Shown here piece by piece: positions 53,401 through 62,078 of a stretch of DNA of 64,000 bases. Both the position numbers and the translations under genes were made by a program. Every line of letters begins with the position of its first letter. Position 1 is the first letter of the stretch. The notes under the pieces were generated by a model. The model had not been told where the DNA came from, made no database searches, and worked only from the letters and a program-made list of their open reading frames with translations. Origin of the DNA: Acidobacteriota bacterium. Lineage in GTDB: Bacteria > Acidobacteriota > Terriglobia > Terriglobales > Acidobacteriaceae. The stretch lies in contig QIAU01000156.1 of NCBI GenBank assembly GCA_003225055.1, forward strand, positions 1-64,000, written 5' to 3'.

Positions 53401-54255
53401 ACGGATGCCTTCGATGCGCTAGGGTTGGTGACCCTACCCATTGACGGACAATTCAGTTTCGGCAGCGACATCACCACTTCAAAAGGTATGTCTAACTACA
53501 ACGCGGGGTATATCTCCCTGCGCAAGCAGATGACGCAGGGGCTAATGTTCCAGGCCAACTATACTCTCTCCCACTCGATGGATGACTCCGGCCTTGCCCA
53601 GGAGTACGTGTTCTTCAATCCCACGGACGGCTTTAACATGAAGCGGGACTACACGAACTCCTACTTCGACCGGCGGCACGTCTTCACAGGGTTTTTCGTA
53701 TACGACTTGCCGTTCGGCAAGGGCCACCAGTTCGGCAGTACCGGCTTCCTTAGCAAGTTGCTCGGAGGCTGGGAAATCAGCAGCGCCATTACCGCCAGCA
53801 GCGGCCTTCCCCAGAAGGTCTACAACAACAACTCCTGTACCGAACTCGGGGACGGCTACCTGTCACAGTGCGCTTCTTGGATTCCAACCGGCAGTGCAGC
53901 CCACACGAGCTTTAGCAGGCATACCATGCCCGATGGCAGCATCAACGTGTACGGCAGCAACTGGCAGGCCGTCGAGGCCGCTTTCCGCATGCCGCTCTTC
54001 AGCGACAGCCGGATGGGTGGCACTCCCATTGTCGGCTTCCCCCGCTGGAACGTGGACGCTGCCCTCAACAAGACTTTCAAAGTCACCGAGCGCGTCGGCG
54101 TCGGGCTGAGCCTGCAAGCCGTCAACGTGTTCAACCACATGGAGTTCACCGACCCGTCGCAGGTGGACATCAGCAATACAACGACGTTCGGGGAGACGAG
54201 TACTCAGTACAACTCGCCTCGATTCCTCAACATTGGTATTCGCATCGACTTCTAG
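50440..54255 (+). CDS. TonB-dependent receptor with N-terminal carboxypeptidase-regulatory-like domain
   Basis: A 1271-aa outer-membrane protein. The ATG at 50440 is preceded by AGGAGG at 50426-50431 and gives a signal peptide (VVSLVLSLLFTFLVVFAQSS); the frame open to 50278 is not used. Residues about 27-115 are the CarboxypepD_reg repeat (VLTGDITDPSAAVVNGAEVT, PGQYKLTVKKAGFRQT). A plug domain follows from about 120 and a long barrel ends in FLNIGIRIDF with terminal Phe. This is the acidobacterial Oar-like receptor class thought to take up oligosaccharides or other large substrates. No TonB box partner gene is adjacent. Confidence 0.94.
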   Translation: MRRLRSVVSLVLSLLFTFLVVFAQSSARSVLTGDITDPSAAVVNGAEVTLTDLSTNVGQTTTTSQAGHYVFPAVQPGQYKLTVKKAGFRQTVTNVTVNVGQNVAQNLRLELGGVSETVEVRATGAELQTVDASVGNVMSQRTLQSLPSLSRDATALLQLQPMASPSYNTAPGTGEGNTTSGSVAGALNDQNTFSLDGGDATSNTEGDANYVSGQGSPRAVIPTPVESIEEFRVTTNNSNTFARSSGAQVQMTTRHGSNDWHGAAYEYNQNTLYNANRWELNHVGKDRPRWHDNRYGGRIGGPLIRDQAFFFLMYEGRNFSKGVPFTRLVPSELMKQGILQFHDATGAINQFNFATGAPTAMCASGPCDPRSLGMSPLISQIWNTFEPVGNDPTKGDGLNTIGFVSSVPLITKEYDGIARFDYNLSQNWTANAVTRYAVTDSNGSAQVDIGGLTGGTKGVPKSTDNEPLQPRYYVFGLTGRIGSKVTSDTHFDFLRHYWQWARKPPFPQVSGLGAAVQIYAESNINGLVPMNIDTQNARSRVWDGKDYNLNEEMSWLRGAHLLQFGGAFRHQHFYHVRDDKVVGGLAEPIYFAEWTSSNMDISGFRPSSLATKADRTNWDKLYAAMMGMIDHSAQLLVRKTDLSPATPGTPNTQNTLVNDYDLHIVDTWRMTPSFTLAYGLDWGLQTPPYETSGLQTVMVDTSKGNTILPYDTWANNMVSAALAGQAYSPVLGFLPIRQSGRKYPYDMDWHNFAPRLSIAWNPRGGSGLLNSLFGDGKSVIRAGYGRYFDRINGVGVVMTPALGVGFGNGVTCAGPTIGGQCGTGKVKPDTGFRIGVDGGTVPIPPLQSITAPVVPSPQDASANYLLPGGNTPKQTYDFRIDPHRKTGVEDAWTLSIQRQLSNSMIMEVGYVGRHAIHLYSGNDVNQIPYMFTAGGQTFASAYDNIQRALIAGTPVPAQPFLQAVFPGGTAAYVSDKNIGSYLANGDATDAFDALGLVTLPIDGQFSFGSDITTSKGMSNYNAGYISLRKQMTQGLMFQANYTLSHSMDDSGLAQEYVFFNPTDGFNMKRDYTNSYFDRRHVFTGFFVYDLPFGKGHQFGSTGFLSKLLGGWEISSAITASSGLPQKVYNNNSCTELGDGYLSQCASWIPTGSAAHTSFSRHTMPDGSINVYGSNWQAVEAAFRMPLFSDSRMGGTPIVGFPRWNVDAALNKTFKVTERVGVGLSLQAVNVFNHMEFTDPSQVDISNTTTFGETSTQYNSPRFLNIGIRIDF

Positions 54256-54273
54256 CAGCTTCGGAAATTTCCG

Positions 54274-54310
54274 GGGTTGGGCTTCGGCTCAACCCTATTT
54301 TTGATTTTTG
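54274..54310 (+). terminator. Intrinsic terminator after the TonB receptor
   Basis: Stem gggttgggc (54274-54282), tetraloop ttcg, stem gctcaaccc (54287-54295): nine pairs including one G-T, followed by tatttttgattttt. It lies 18 bases after the receptor stop, so the receptor is a separate transcription unit from the TPR gene. Confidence 0.9.
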
Positions 54311-54386
54311 CTTTAGAACTATAATTCCAATTCCTCGCGCCACCAGTCGGATTCATCGACCCTCTAACTCTGCAGGGAGAACTGGC

Positions 54387-55352
54387 ATGCTAATCCGGCG
54401 CGTTCTGCCGCTCCTTTTATCGCTGCTCCTGTCCGGCTATATGGCGGCTCAGCAAAAGACGGTCAGCCTGCAAGTCATGGTGTATGCGGAAGGCGAGCAG
54501 CATCCCTTTGATGGTCAAATCACCGTTACTCTGCTCGATAGCTGGGGTTTGCCGGAGGGCGAAGCATCTACCCGGGAAGGTATGGTCGAATTCATGACCA
54601 GTGCGGACCTCCACCGCTTGAAAATCACCGGAACGACCATCGATCAGTACGACGGCGATTTCACCATTGAGCCCAGTGAATCGTCCCACAGTGAGCGGGT
54701 GACGGTTTTCCGCCGACGGCTAACGTCCGCACCGCAGCCGAAAGGCACAATTCCCGCGGTTCGTCTTCACATCCCCAAGAACGCTCGCAAGGAGTACGAA
54801 AAGGGAAAGAGCCAAGAAGGGAAGAACTGGGTCGAGTCGCGTAAGCATTACGAAAATGCAGTAGCGCTGTATCCCGACTACGATCTGGCTTACAACAGCC
54901 TGGGGGTGGCGACGCTGCGCACCGGCGACAAGGACGCCGCGGTGCGCGCATTCTCCAAAGCCGTGAGCGTCAACGGCTCGTTCGCGGAGGCTTATCACAA
55001 CCTGGCGCGCGTGCTGATGGCCGACAAGAAATATCCTGAAATGGAAGAAGCTTTGAAAAAAGCGGTGTCTGTCGAACCTCTCGACGCCTGGGGCCTCACC
55101 TTTCTTGCCTTCGCCGAATTTCACACCGGCAAGACTGACGAGGCGATCGCACACGCCCGGAAGGTACACACACTGCCACATCAGGGACTCGCCGACGCCC
55201 ACCTCATCCTCGCGCAGGCGCTGGAGTCGCTACATCAGACCGAACCGGCGCTTCAGGAATACAAGCAATATCTCGTCGAAGCTCCTAACGGCGGCAACGC
55301 TCGCTTCGCGCGTCAGGCCGCTGCCCGGCTTTCCGCGGTGGCCGCGAAGTAG
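54387..55352 (+). CDS. Secreted TPR protein
   Basis: A 321-aa protein; ATG 54387 has GGGAGA upstream. The signal peptide is VLPLLLSLLLSGYMAAQ. Residues about 25-115 are a beta-rich domain (VSLQVMVYAEGEQHPFDGQI); residues 128-310 hold four to five TPRs (RKHYENAVALYPDYDLAYNS, AAVRAFSKAVSVNGSFAEAY, EMEEALKKAVSVEPLDAWGL, QEYKQYLVEAPNGGNARF). TPR proteins of this sort mediate protein contacts in the periplasm. It may work with the TonB receptor upstream, but it has its own leader. Confidence 0.88.
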   Translation: MLIRRVLPLLLSLLLSGYMAAQQKTVSLQVMVYAEGEQHPFDGQITVTLLDSWGLPEGEASTREGMVEFMTSADLHRLKITGTTIDQYDGDFTIEPSESSHSERVTVFRRRLTSAPQPKGTIPAVRLHIPKNARKEYEKGKSQEGKNWVESRKHYENAVALYPDYDLAYNSLGVATLRTGDKDAAVRAFSKAVSVNGSFAEAYHNLARVLMADKKYPEMEEALKKAVSVEPLDAWGLTFLAFAEFHTGKTDEAIAHARKVHTLPHQGLADAHLILAQALESLHQTEPALQEYKQYLVEAPNGGNARFARQAAARLSAVAAK

Positions 55353-55384
55353 CATAGTGTCTGTGGGGGGCGGGCAGTCTCGGT

Positions 55385-55495
55385 GGAGAGAACACAGCCA
55401 GGGATCTCAGCCATCGTGATTCGTGTTTATCCGTGCAGTCCGTGGCGGCTTTTTCTTAAATCGACAATGAGCAATCAACAATCGCCTGCCATTAC
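55385..55495 (+). repeat. Dispersed 'atccgtg' repeat, copy B
   Basis: The segment reads gaacacagccagggatctca, then atcgtgattcgtgtttatcc, gtgcagtccgtggcggc, tttttcttaaatcgacaatg and caacaatcgcctgcc. It is the partner of copy A at 49455-49535. It lies between the convergent TPR and pilT genes. Confidence 0.6.
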
Positions 55496-55548
55496 GAACG
55501 AAGCGAGGAATCGGCCTTTTCTGGCAGCGGAAAAAACGAGATCTTTTT

Positions 55549-56664
55549 TCACATCCGGGCGCCCGCACCAGTTTTCAGAATGCTGTTGAGGTCGTCGGGG
55601 TGGAAGGCAGCGATCAACGCCTCCTCGCGGTCGATGTAGCCATTCTTGACCAGTCGCCCAAGCGATTCTTCCAGTGTGAACGACCCTTTGTTCTTGGTCA
55701 TCGTAATCTCTTGATGAAGGTGCTGAAGCGAGTTGCGGCGAATGTGTTGGCGGCCCGCATAGCCTAGCATCAACAATTCAATTGCGGCCACCCGTCCTCC
55801 TTTTTTGCTGGTAAGCAGAATTTGTGTGAGCACGGCGGTCAGAGCCATCGCCAGCTCCTGGCGAACCGCATTCTGGCGCTCGGGCGGGAACGAATCGGAG
55901 ATTCGGGAGACGGTCGAGGCAACGTCGGTGGTGTGCAGGGTGGATAAGACCAAGTGTCCGGTTTCCGCGGCCCCCACCGCGATGCGCATGGTTTCCGAAT
56001 CGCGCATCTCTCCCACCACGATGACGTCCGGGGCTTGCCGCACGGCGGCGCGTAAGGCGGTCGGAAAATCAGGCGCGTCCAGACCAATCTCCACCTGCTC
56101 GACCAGCCCCTTAAGGTGCGTGTGCTCGTACTCGATCGGGTCCTCAATGGTGATGATGTGACGCGCCTTGCTGCGATTGATTTCGTGGACCAGAGCGGCC
56201 AGGGTCGTCGTTTTTCCCGATCCCGCCGGCCCGCCAATCAGGACCAGTCCCCGCGGGAGCTGTGCCAGAGAACCCAGGCCCGGGGGGAGATTCAGGTCCT
56301 GCAGCAGGGGCACCTCGGTGGGCAAAGCCCGAATTGCGGCCGCCGCCAGGCCCTGTTCGCGATGAAGGTTGATGCGAAACCTTCCCAGTCCCGAGACTCG
56401 GTAGGATGAGTCGGCAATATGTGCTTGCTGGTACTCCCGCAATGCGTGCGGCGTCAGGGCAGGCGAGACGATGGCTTCGATCTCCGGTCCGCCGAGCACA
56501 GCCTCCCCGATGCTACGTACTTCGCCTTCCCATCGGATCGAGGCGGGGGCGCCGGGAACCAGCAGCAGGTCGCTGCCTCTTTGGGCGACCAAAGTTTCAA
56601 GCCACGCGTTAAGGCGCGTGGTGAGGGACGGATCGGCTGGCTTCGTCTCTCTTATGTGGTTCAT
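55549..56664 (-). CDS. pilT: PilT-family twitching ATPase
   Basis: A 371-aa ATPase. Walker A VLIGGPAGSGKTTTLAALV near 125-143, Asp box TIEDPIEYEH near 163, Walker B DVIVVGEMRDSETM near 203-216 and His box GHLVLSTLHTTD near 224-235 are all intact. The C-terminal AIRA-like region is less clear. PilT drives type IV pilus retraction. No other pilus gene is in the window, so it may be a PilT/PilU paralogue away from the main cluster. Confidence 0.93.
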   Translation of the reverse strand: MNHIRETKPADPSLTTRLNAWLETLVAQRGSDLLLVPGAPASIRWEGEVRSIGEAVLGGPEIEAIVSPALTPHALREYQQAHIADSSYRVSGLGRFRINLHREQGLAAAAIRALPTEVPLLQDLNLPPGLGSLAQLPRGLVLIGGPAGSGKTTTLAALVHEINRSKARHIITIEDPIEYEHTHLKGLVEQVEIGLDAPDFPTALRAAVRQAPDVIVVGEMRDSETMRIAVGAAETGHLVLSTLHTTDVASTVSRISDSFPPERQNAVRQELAMALTAVLTQILLTSKKGGRVAAIELLMLGYAGRQHIRRNSLQHLHQEITMTKNKGSFTLEESLGRLVKNGYIDREEALIAAFHPDDLNSILKTGAGARM

Positions 56665-56712
56665 TTCCGATATGAGATGCGACGCCGAAGGTTGGAGACT
56701 CGCACCCGACCT

Positions 56713-58746
56713 CTACAGCCCGTTTTTCTGCTGCTCGTAAGCTTTCTGCAAGTAGCGGCGGGCTTCGTCGAGCGCGCCCTGGGTGTTGTCGTTGGTCTGC
56801 AGGGCCTGGCGGTATTCGTTGGTAGCGCGCTCGCGTTGGCCGGTGATGTCGAAGATTTTGCCGAGCTGGATATGGCTCCAGACCTCGGTCCAGCGCGGCT
56901 CGCCGTCGCCATTGAGCGATTCGCGGTAGGCGTTGGCCGCGGCCTGGTAATTCCGTTGTTGGAAGAACACCTCGGCGATACGGTAGTGCGCGAGCGAGCT
57001 GTTCTGGTTCACGTCGAGGGCCTTCTTAAATTCCGCCAAGGCGCCCGCCAGGTCACCCTGCTGCACCATGGCCTGGCCGCGCAGAATCGAGGAGCGCAGC
57101 TTCACGTCTTTGGAGTTCTTGAGGACGTGATCGTCGGGATCGATCACGATCCGGCGCGGCTTGCCAAAGGTCTCGACCGTGAAGGAAGAGTTGGTGCCGA
57201 CGACTTCGACGCGCTTGTCTTCGGTCTTGCCGTCGGTGTCAATCTTCAACTCTACCGGCATGCGGAACAGGTCCAGGTCTTGGGCAATTTCACCGACCAC
57301 ACGAAATCCCTTGTTGTTTTCGCCCAGCCGATAGACGGTGTACTTGCTCTTAAACTCGGGGGCTCCCGTCGAATCGAGCCACTGGGAGAAAAACCAGGTG
57401 AGCTTGTCTCCATAATCCTTCTCGGCGATAGCACGGAAATCGTCGAGACTCGCGGGCTTTCCCATGAATTGCGCGGCGAATGTGCGCATCGTCCGGTCAA
57501 ACTTGGCTTCGCCTTCGACCCAGCGCAGCATGTGCAGGATCATTGCGCCCTTGTCGGTGGTCAGCGATTGAAACTCCGGAGAAAACATGTCCAGCTTGCC
57601 GGCGCTGGAAAGTGGCACCGTGTCGTAGGCTAGCGCGCCTACCGACATGTCCTTGACCGCTTCTTCCAACCCGGCTTCTCCGGCCGCGCTCTCCACGTAG
57701 CGGGCTTCCGAGTAGCGGGCGAAGCCGTCCTCGAGCCACCAGTCATCGCGCGAGGCCGGACTCACCGAGGCGCCCCACCATTGGTGGGCGATGGTGTTGG
57801 CCAGCAGGCGATAATTGATCTTCTCGCTTACAGCGCGGCTGGCGATGGCAGCCATCTGTGGCGCCCAGGCCGAAGGCACGGTGTCATCCGGGAGTTCGAC
57901 GATCCGCAGCGTCGGAGCGGGGAAGGGATTGTAAAGGGTGGTGAAATACGTGTATTCCTTGGCGGCGGTGGTCGCGTATTCCGCAGCCAATGCCTGATGC
58001 ACGGGCTTGAAATAGACGTGAATATCGACGCCGGCTTCGTTGTACTGGGTATCGCTGAACTGGCCGGCAATGATGGTTCCTGGAAAGCTGGGCTGGTCAG
58101 AGACTAAGGTGTAAGTCTTGGACAATGGCAGGGCGCCGGTAGTCGCGCCCTTTGCTTTAGAAGAGGCAGCACCCGTCGACTCAACCGACTCCTTACCACT
58201 TCCAATCACCTTGAAGTGCGCCGGGACGGTGACATTGATGGTGGAGGTGAAGCGGTTCACTCCGTAATTGGCCACTGGGAACCAGCGTCCGGCGTAGAGC
58301 AGATAGGTGGTGTCGTCGCCCACATAGGCCAGCTTGAGCCCCTGCACCGGGCTCTCATCTGCGTTTTCCAGCACCCCCTCGTATTCGAATGTCAGCGTGG
58401 TGGAGGTGTCTTTGGTCAAACCCTTGGGAAGCGCCACGCGAACGGTGGAGTCTTGCGTGATGCGCTCGGCGGAAAGCGGCTTTCCGGCTTCGTCCAAAAC
58501 CTTTGTCGGCCGCAAGGCATTGTGCAATTCGAAGCTGGCTACGCTGATGTCTTCCAGGGCTGTGAACTTAACCTTGGCGCGGGCCTTGAGCCGGTGGGCG
58601 TTGGGCAGAAGCTCGGCGTCAATTACGTAGTCATCGACCCGCAAGCGCGCCTTCTCGGCCGCCCAGGCGGGCAATGAGGTTAACAGGACCAGCAAGGCAA
58701 AAAAGGGGGCGAAGGCCCGAACGGGGCGCCTAGCTTGAAAAAGCAT
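56713..58746 (-). CDS. M1-peptidase-like protein without zinc motif, with C-terminal TPRs
   Basis: A 677-aa secreted protein: signal peptide (FAPFFALLVLLTSLPAWAA), an M1 N-terminal saddle (AKVKFTALEDISVASFELHNALRP region), and a gluzincin-like domain near 260-480. Where active M1 enzymes have HExxH this protein has NTIAH in LLANTIAHQWWGASVS. WLEDGFARYSEA replaces WLNEGFA, and no GAMEN loop is found. Peptidase activity is therefore unlikely. Residues about 550-670 hold TPRs (ALAEFKKALDVNQNSSLAHY, AANAYRESLNGDGEPRW). A chaperone- or scaffold-like role in the periplasm is an inference. AGGAGAAGC precedes the ATG. Confidence 0.85.
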   Translation of the reverse strand: MLFQARRPVRAFAPFFALLVLLTSLPAWAAEKARLRVDDYVIDAELLPNAHRLKARAKVKFTALEDISVASFELHNALRPTKVLDEAGKPLSAERITQDSTVRVALPKGLTKDTSTTLTFEYEGVLENADESPVQGLKLAYVGDDTTYLLYAGRWFPVANYGVNRFTSTINVTVPAHFKVIGSGKESVESTGAASSKAKGATTGALPLSKTYTLVSDQPSFPGTIIAGQFSDTQYNEAGVDIHVYFKPVHQALAAEYATTAAKEYTYFTTLYNPFPAPTLRIVELPDDTVPSAWAPQMAAIASRAVSEKINYRLLANTIAHQWWGASVSPASRDDWWLEDGFARYSEARYVESAAGEAGLEEAVKDMSVGALAYDTVPLSSAGKLDMFSPEFQSLTTDKGAMILHMLRWVEGEAKFDRTMRTFAAQFMGKPASLDDFRAIAEKDYGDKLTWFFSQWLDSTGAPEFKSKYTVYRLGENNKGFRVVGEIAQDLDLFRMPVELKIDTDGKTEDKRVEVVGTNSSFTVETFGKPRRIVIDPDDHVLKNSKDVKLRSSILRGQAMVQQGDLAGALAEFKKALDVNQNSSLAHYRIAEVFFQQRNYQAAANAYRESLNGDGEPRWTEVWSHIQLGKIFDITGQRERATNEYRQALQTNDNTQGALDEARRYLQKAYEQQKNGL

Positions 58747-58827
58747 CTACTTAAGCTTCTCCTGGAGAAAGACCGCTACTCACTATGATGAAGATTGTGA
58801 CGCAAAAGATGCTGGCTACACAAGGCT

Positions 58828-59976
58828 TTAGACCGATGTTCCCGCCGGTTCGACCACCCCCAGAATTATGTCCGCGGCCCTTTCGGCGGCTGGCCGCACG
58901 CCACTGGCCCGGTTAGGCGCCCTCAGGCGAGCCTTGACCCGCGCCAGGCCTTCCAGCATCTTGTCGCGCGCCGGACCGTCCGGAATGATCTGATTCAGTC
59001 GAGAGACCACATGGTCGGCCTTGAATTTAGACTGGACCAGTTCGGGGACGACCTCTGCTTCGGCAATCAGGTTCACCATTGCGAAGTGCGGAACCTTGAC
59101 CCGCCATCGTCCCAGCAAGTAGGTAAATGGCGAGACCCGGTAAACCATCACAAAGGGAGTGGACATCATGGCGGCCTCGACGGTGGCCGTACCGCTAGCG
59201 ATTATGCCGGCGCGGGAGTGGCACAGAGCGGGCAGGGCCTCGGGAACAAGCGTCACTTGCCGGCTGGCGATCAGTTTCTCAAGCAGGCTGCGGCTGAGAG
59301 TGGGCGCAATAGGCAGCAGGAATTCATAGTCGCGGCCGAGAACGGCTGCTGATTCCAGGATCGTGGGCAGGTTCATGCGTACTTCTTTAACCCGGCTGCC
59401 GGGCATCAGGGTGATCCATTGCTTGGTGCGGTCCAGGCGGTGTTGAGCAGCGTATTGGTCGCGCCCAACGGATGGGTGCGGCAGCTCTGCCAGGGGATGT
59501 CCAACGAAGGTCGCGTCCACTCCGCGGTCACAATAGAACTTTTCTTCGAAAGGAAAAATTACCAGGGCCTTGTCGACGTATTGGCGCAGCAGCTTGACCC
59601 GGCGCTGGCGCCAAGCCCAGAACTGGGGGCAGACGTAGTAAACAACGGGGATGCCGCGATGATGCACCTGGCGCGCCACCCTCCAGTTGAAAGCAGGGGA
59701 GTCTATTACTACGGCAAGATCCGGCTGACGCCTGTCAGCTTCAGCGATCAGTTGATGAAAAAGTTCATAAATCTTGGGCAGGTGGCTGAGGATCTCGGTG
59801 ATACCAACCACGGCCAGATCCTTCGAATCGACCACGATGTCGCAGCCTAGAGCTCGCATGCGCTCTCCACCCACCCCGAAGAATTCCAGCGAGGGATCCA
59901 GGCGGCGCAGGGCCTCGATCAGCTGCGCACCGTACATTTCGCCGGAAGCTTCGCCGGCGGAGATCAGAATTCGCAC
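58828..59976 (-). CDS. lpxB: Lipid-A-disaccharide synthase
   Basis: A 382-aa GT19 enzyme starting at GTG 59976 (MRILISAGEASGEMYGAQLI, with GTG read as Met). The frame is open to an ATG at 60033, which would add 19 unconserved residues. SAGEASGEMYG, PVVYYVCPQFWAWRQRRVK near 118-136, FVGHPL near 171 and GSRVKEVRMNLP near 205 are the conserved blocks. It joins UDP-2,3-diacylglucosamine and lipid X, so the organism makes lipid A. It is followed on the same strand by the M1-like gene. Confidence 0.95.
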   Translation of the reverse strand: MRILISAGEASGEMYGAQLIEALRRLDPSLEFFGVGGERMRALGCDIVVDSKDLAVVGITEILSHLPKIYELFHQLIAEADRRQPDLAVVIDSPAFNWRVARQVHHRGIPVVYYVCPQFWAWRQRRVKLLRQYVDKALVIFPFEEKFYCDRGVDATFVGHPLAELPHPSVGRDQYAAQHRLDRTKQWITLMPGSRVKEVRMNLPTILESAAVLGRDYEFLLPIAPTLSRSLLEKLIASRQVTLVPEALPALCHSRAGIIASGTATVEAAMMSTPFVMVYRVSPFTYLLGRWRVKVPHFAMVNLIAEAEVVPELVQSKFKADHVVSRLNQIIPDGPARDKMLEGLARVKARLRAPNRASGVRPAAERAADIILGVVEPAGTSV

Positions 59977-60134
59977 GGGAACATTGTAAAGGGCAGGAAA
60001 GCAAAAGCGGGTCCTTTTGCTGTAAGATGACAAATCTAATTTCAGATGCGGCGTTGTCCCGAATTCATGTCGTCATCCTGTCTGGCCGCCGGCCCGGCGA
60101 AGGATCTGGCGCGAACAACCAAGGCGTCCAGTGG

Positions 60135-62078
60135 TTAGTCATCCGCGCTGGCGGTGACTTGTGGGCGGGAAGGCGCCGAGGCGTTAATTTCCTGATCTTT
60201 ATACTGCAGCTGGTAGAGCTTGTAGTAAATGCCGCGCTGGGCAAGCAGTTGCTGATGCGTGCCGATCTCGCGGACTTTTCCCTTGTGCATCACGATGATC
60301 TTGTCGGCGCGCTGAATGGTCGAGAGCCGGTGAGCGATGATCAGCGAGGTGCGGCCCTCAACCATGCGGCTCAGCGCATCGCGCACCCGGAATTCGGTTT
60401 CCGTATCTACGCTGGAAGTGGCCTCGTCCAGAATCAAGATCTTGGGATCGTGCGCTAGGGCGCGAGCAAACGAAATGAGTTGTTTCTGGCCGGTAGAGAG
60501 CGTGCTGCCGCGCTCTCGAACTTCTTCCTTGAAGCCCTGCGGCAGGGTGCGAATAAAATCAGCGATGTTGACTTGTTCGGCAGCGCGCTCGACGTCTTCA
60601 TCTTCAATCCAGTCGCTACCGAGGCGGATATTGCCTTCTACGGTTCCGGTAAAGAGGAATGGATCCTGCAACACCACGCCGCAGCGGCGCCGCAATTCGC
60701 CGAGATCCATGTCCTTCACGTCCACCCCATCAATTCGGATGGCGCCCTTTTGTACGTCGTAGAAACGCATCAACAGAGAGATGAGTGTGGTTTTGCCGGC
60801 TCCGGTGTGGCCGACCACCGCGATGGTTTCCCCGGGTTCGATGGTGAAGCTGACATCGCGCAGCACCCAGTCGGGCTCGGTGACTGCCGCCTCTTCGAGT
60901 CGGCCGGACGGCCGAGGGCGGCCGTCCCCACGTGAGTCCGGAATCTCCATCGGGATATTTCGGTAGGCGAACCAGACGTGGTCGAACTCGATTCGGCCGG
61001 GCCCCGCAGGTGACTTGGTGATGGCCGGGGAAGTGATCTCTACCGGCGTGTCGAGCAGCTTGAATACTCGCTCGCTGGATGCCATGGCCGACTGCAGGAT
61101 GTTGTATTTTTCGCTCAAGTCCTGGATGGGCCGGAAGAAGCGCTGCGCGTACTGCATGAAGGCCACCAGCACGCCGAGCGTAGTCAGGCCGCGGATCACA
61201 TCGAGCCCGCCGAACCAGACGATCGAGGCGACCGCGATCGAGGACAGAATTTCAACCACCGGGTAATAGACTGCATAGGCCAGGATGGCGTCTTTGAACG
61301 CATCCATGTGGCTGCGGTTGACCTCGGAAAACCTCTGAAACGCACGCTTCTCGCGATTGAACAGCTGCAAAACCATCATGCCCGAGACGTGCTCCTGCAG
61401 GTAGGCATTGATGCGGGCAATGGCCACGCGAATGCGGCGATAAGAATCGCGCACCTTGTCGCGGAAGAGCTGGGTGGCCCAGAAGATCACGGGCAGCACC
61501 GCGAAGGTAATCAGCGCCAGCTTCCAGTTCATCCGCAGCATGATCACCAGGATCCCGACCAGGACAAAAACGTCCTCGAAGATCGAGACCACGCCGGCAG
61601 TGAACATTTCGTTGAGCGCGTCCACATCCGTGGTGACGCGCGTGACCAGGCGGCCCACCGGGTTTTTGTCGAAGAAGCCGACGTTCATTTGCTGCAGGTG
61701 GCGGAAGATCTGGCTGCGCAGGTCGAACATCACCTTCTGGCCGGTCCACTGCATGAAGTAGGTCTGCAGAAATTCCAGGAAGAAGGTGGAGACGAGCAGG
61801 GCTACGTAGATGGCCGCGATCTGCGCGATTCCCACCAGGGGCATGGAACTCAGCCAGCGGTCGAGCACGGAATGAGTGTCGGCGGCTCGGGCCAGGTACT
61901 TATCGATCGCGATTTTCGTGAGATAGGGCCCCAGCACGTCCGCCCCCGCCTTCAGGACAATGGCGGCCAGAGCAATCGCCACCTGCCAGGTGTAGGGCCG
62001 TAAATACTTCAGCAGCCGCTTCATCAGGCGGCTGTCATAAGCTTTTCCCAGTACTTCTTCTTCGTGGATGGAGGCCAT
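60135..62078 (-). CDS. MsbA-like ABC exporter with an insertion in the nucleotide-binding domain
   Basis: A 647-aa half-transporter with six N-terminal membrane helices and a C-terminal ATPase: Walker A VVGHTGAGKTTLISLL, Q-loop VLQDPFLFTGTV, signature LSTGQKQLISFARAL, Walker B ILILDEATSSVD, H-loop IIAHRLST. Between the first ATPase strand (VWFAYRN) and WVLRDVSFTIEPGE there are about 27 extra residues, including DSRGDGRPRPSGRLEEAA, encoded by a GC-rich hairpin. Lipid A-core or lipid export is likely given the neighbouring lpxB. Confidence 0.93.
   Translation of the reverse strand: MASIHEEEVLGKAYDSRLMKRLLKYLRPYTWQVAIALAAIVLKAGADVLGPYLTKIAIDKYLARAADTHSVLDRWLSSMPLVGIAQIAAIYVALLVSTFFLEFLQTYFMQWTGQKVMFDLRSQIFRHLQQMNVGFFDKNPVGRLVTRVTTDVDALNEMFTAGVVSIFEDVFVLVGILVIMLRMNWKLALITFAVLPVIFWATQLFRDKVRDSYRRIRVAIARINAYLQEHVSGMMVLQLFNREKRAFQRFSEVNRSHMDAFKDAILAYAVYYPVVEILSSIAVASIVWFGGLDVIRGLTTLGVLVAFMQYAQRFFRPIQDLSEKYNILQSAMASSERVFKLLDTPVEITSPAITKSPAGPGRIEFDHVWFAYRNIPMEIPDSRGDGRPRPSGRLEEAAVTEPDWVLRDVSFTIEPGETIAVVGHTGAGKTTLISLLMRFYDVQKGAIRIDGVDVKDMDLGELRRRCGVVLQDPFLFTGTVEGNIRLGSDWIEDEDVERAAEQVNIADFIRTLPQGFKEEVRERGSTLSTGQKQLISFARALAHDPKILILDEATSSVDTETEFRVRDALSRMVEGRTSLIIAHRLSTIQRADKIIVMHKGKVREIGTHQQLLAQRGIYYKLYQLQYKDQEINASAPSRPQVTASADD
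60906..60927. repeat. GC-rich hairpin inside the ABC transporter gene
   Basis: ggacggccg (60906-60914) and cggccgtcc (60919-60927) are perfect reverse complements with a 4-nt aggg loop. The sequence has the look of a REP-like intergenic palindrome that has entered, and is read through, a coding region in frame. Confidence 0.65.

Noticed and set aside
56419-57633. 404-aa plus-strand frame across pilT and the M1-like gene
   Set aside because: It is an antisense frame over two genes with strong motifs and has no domain of its own.
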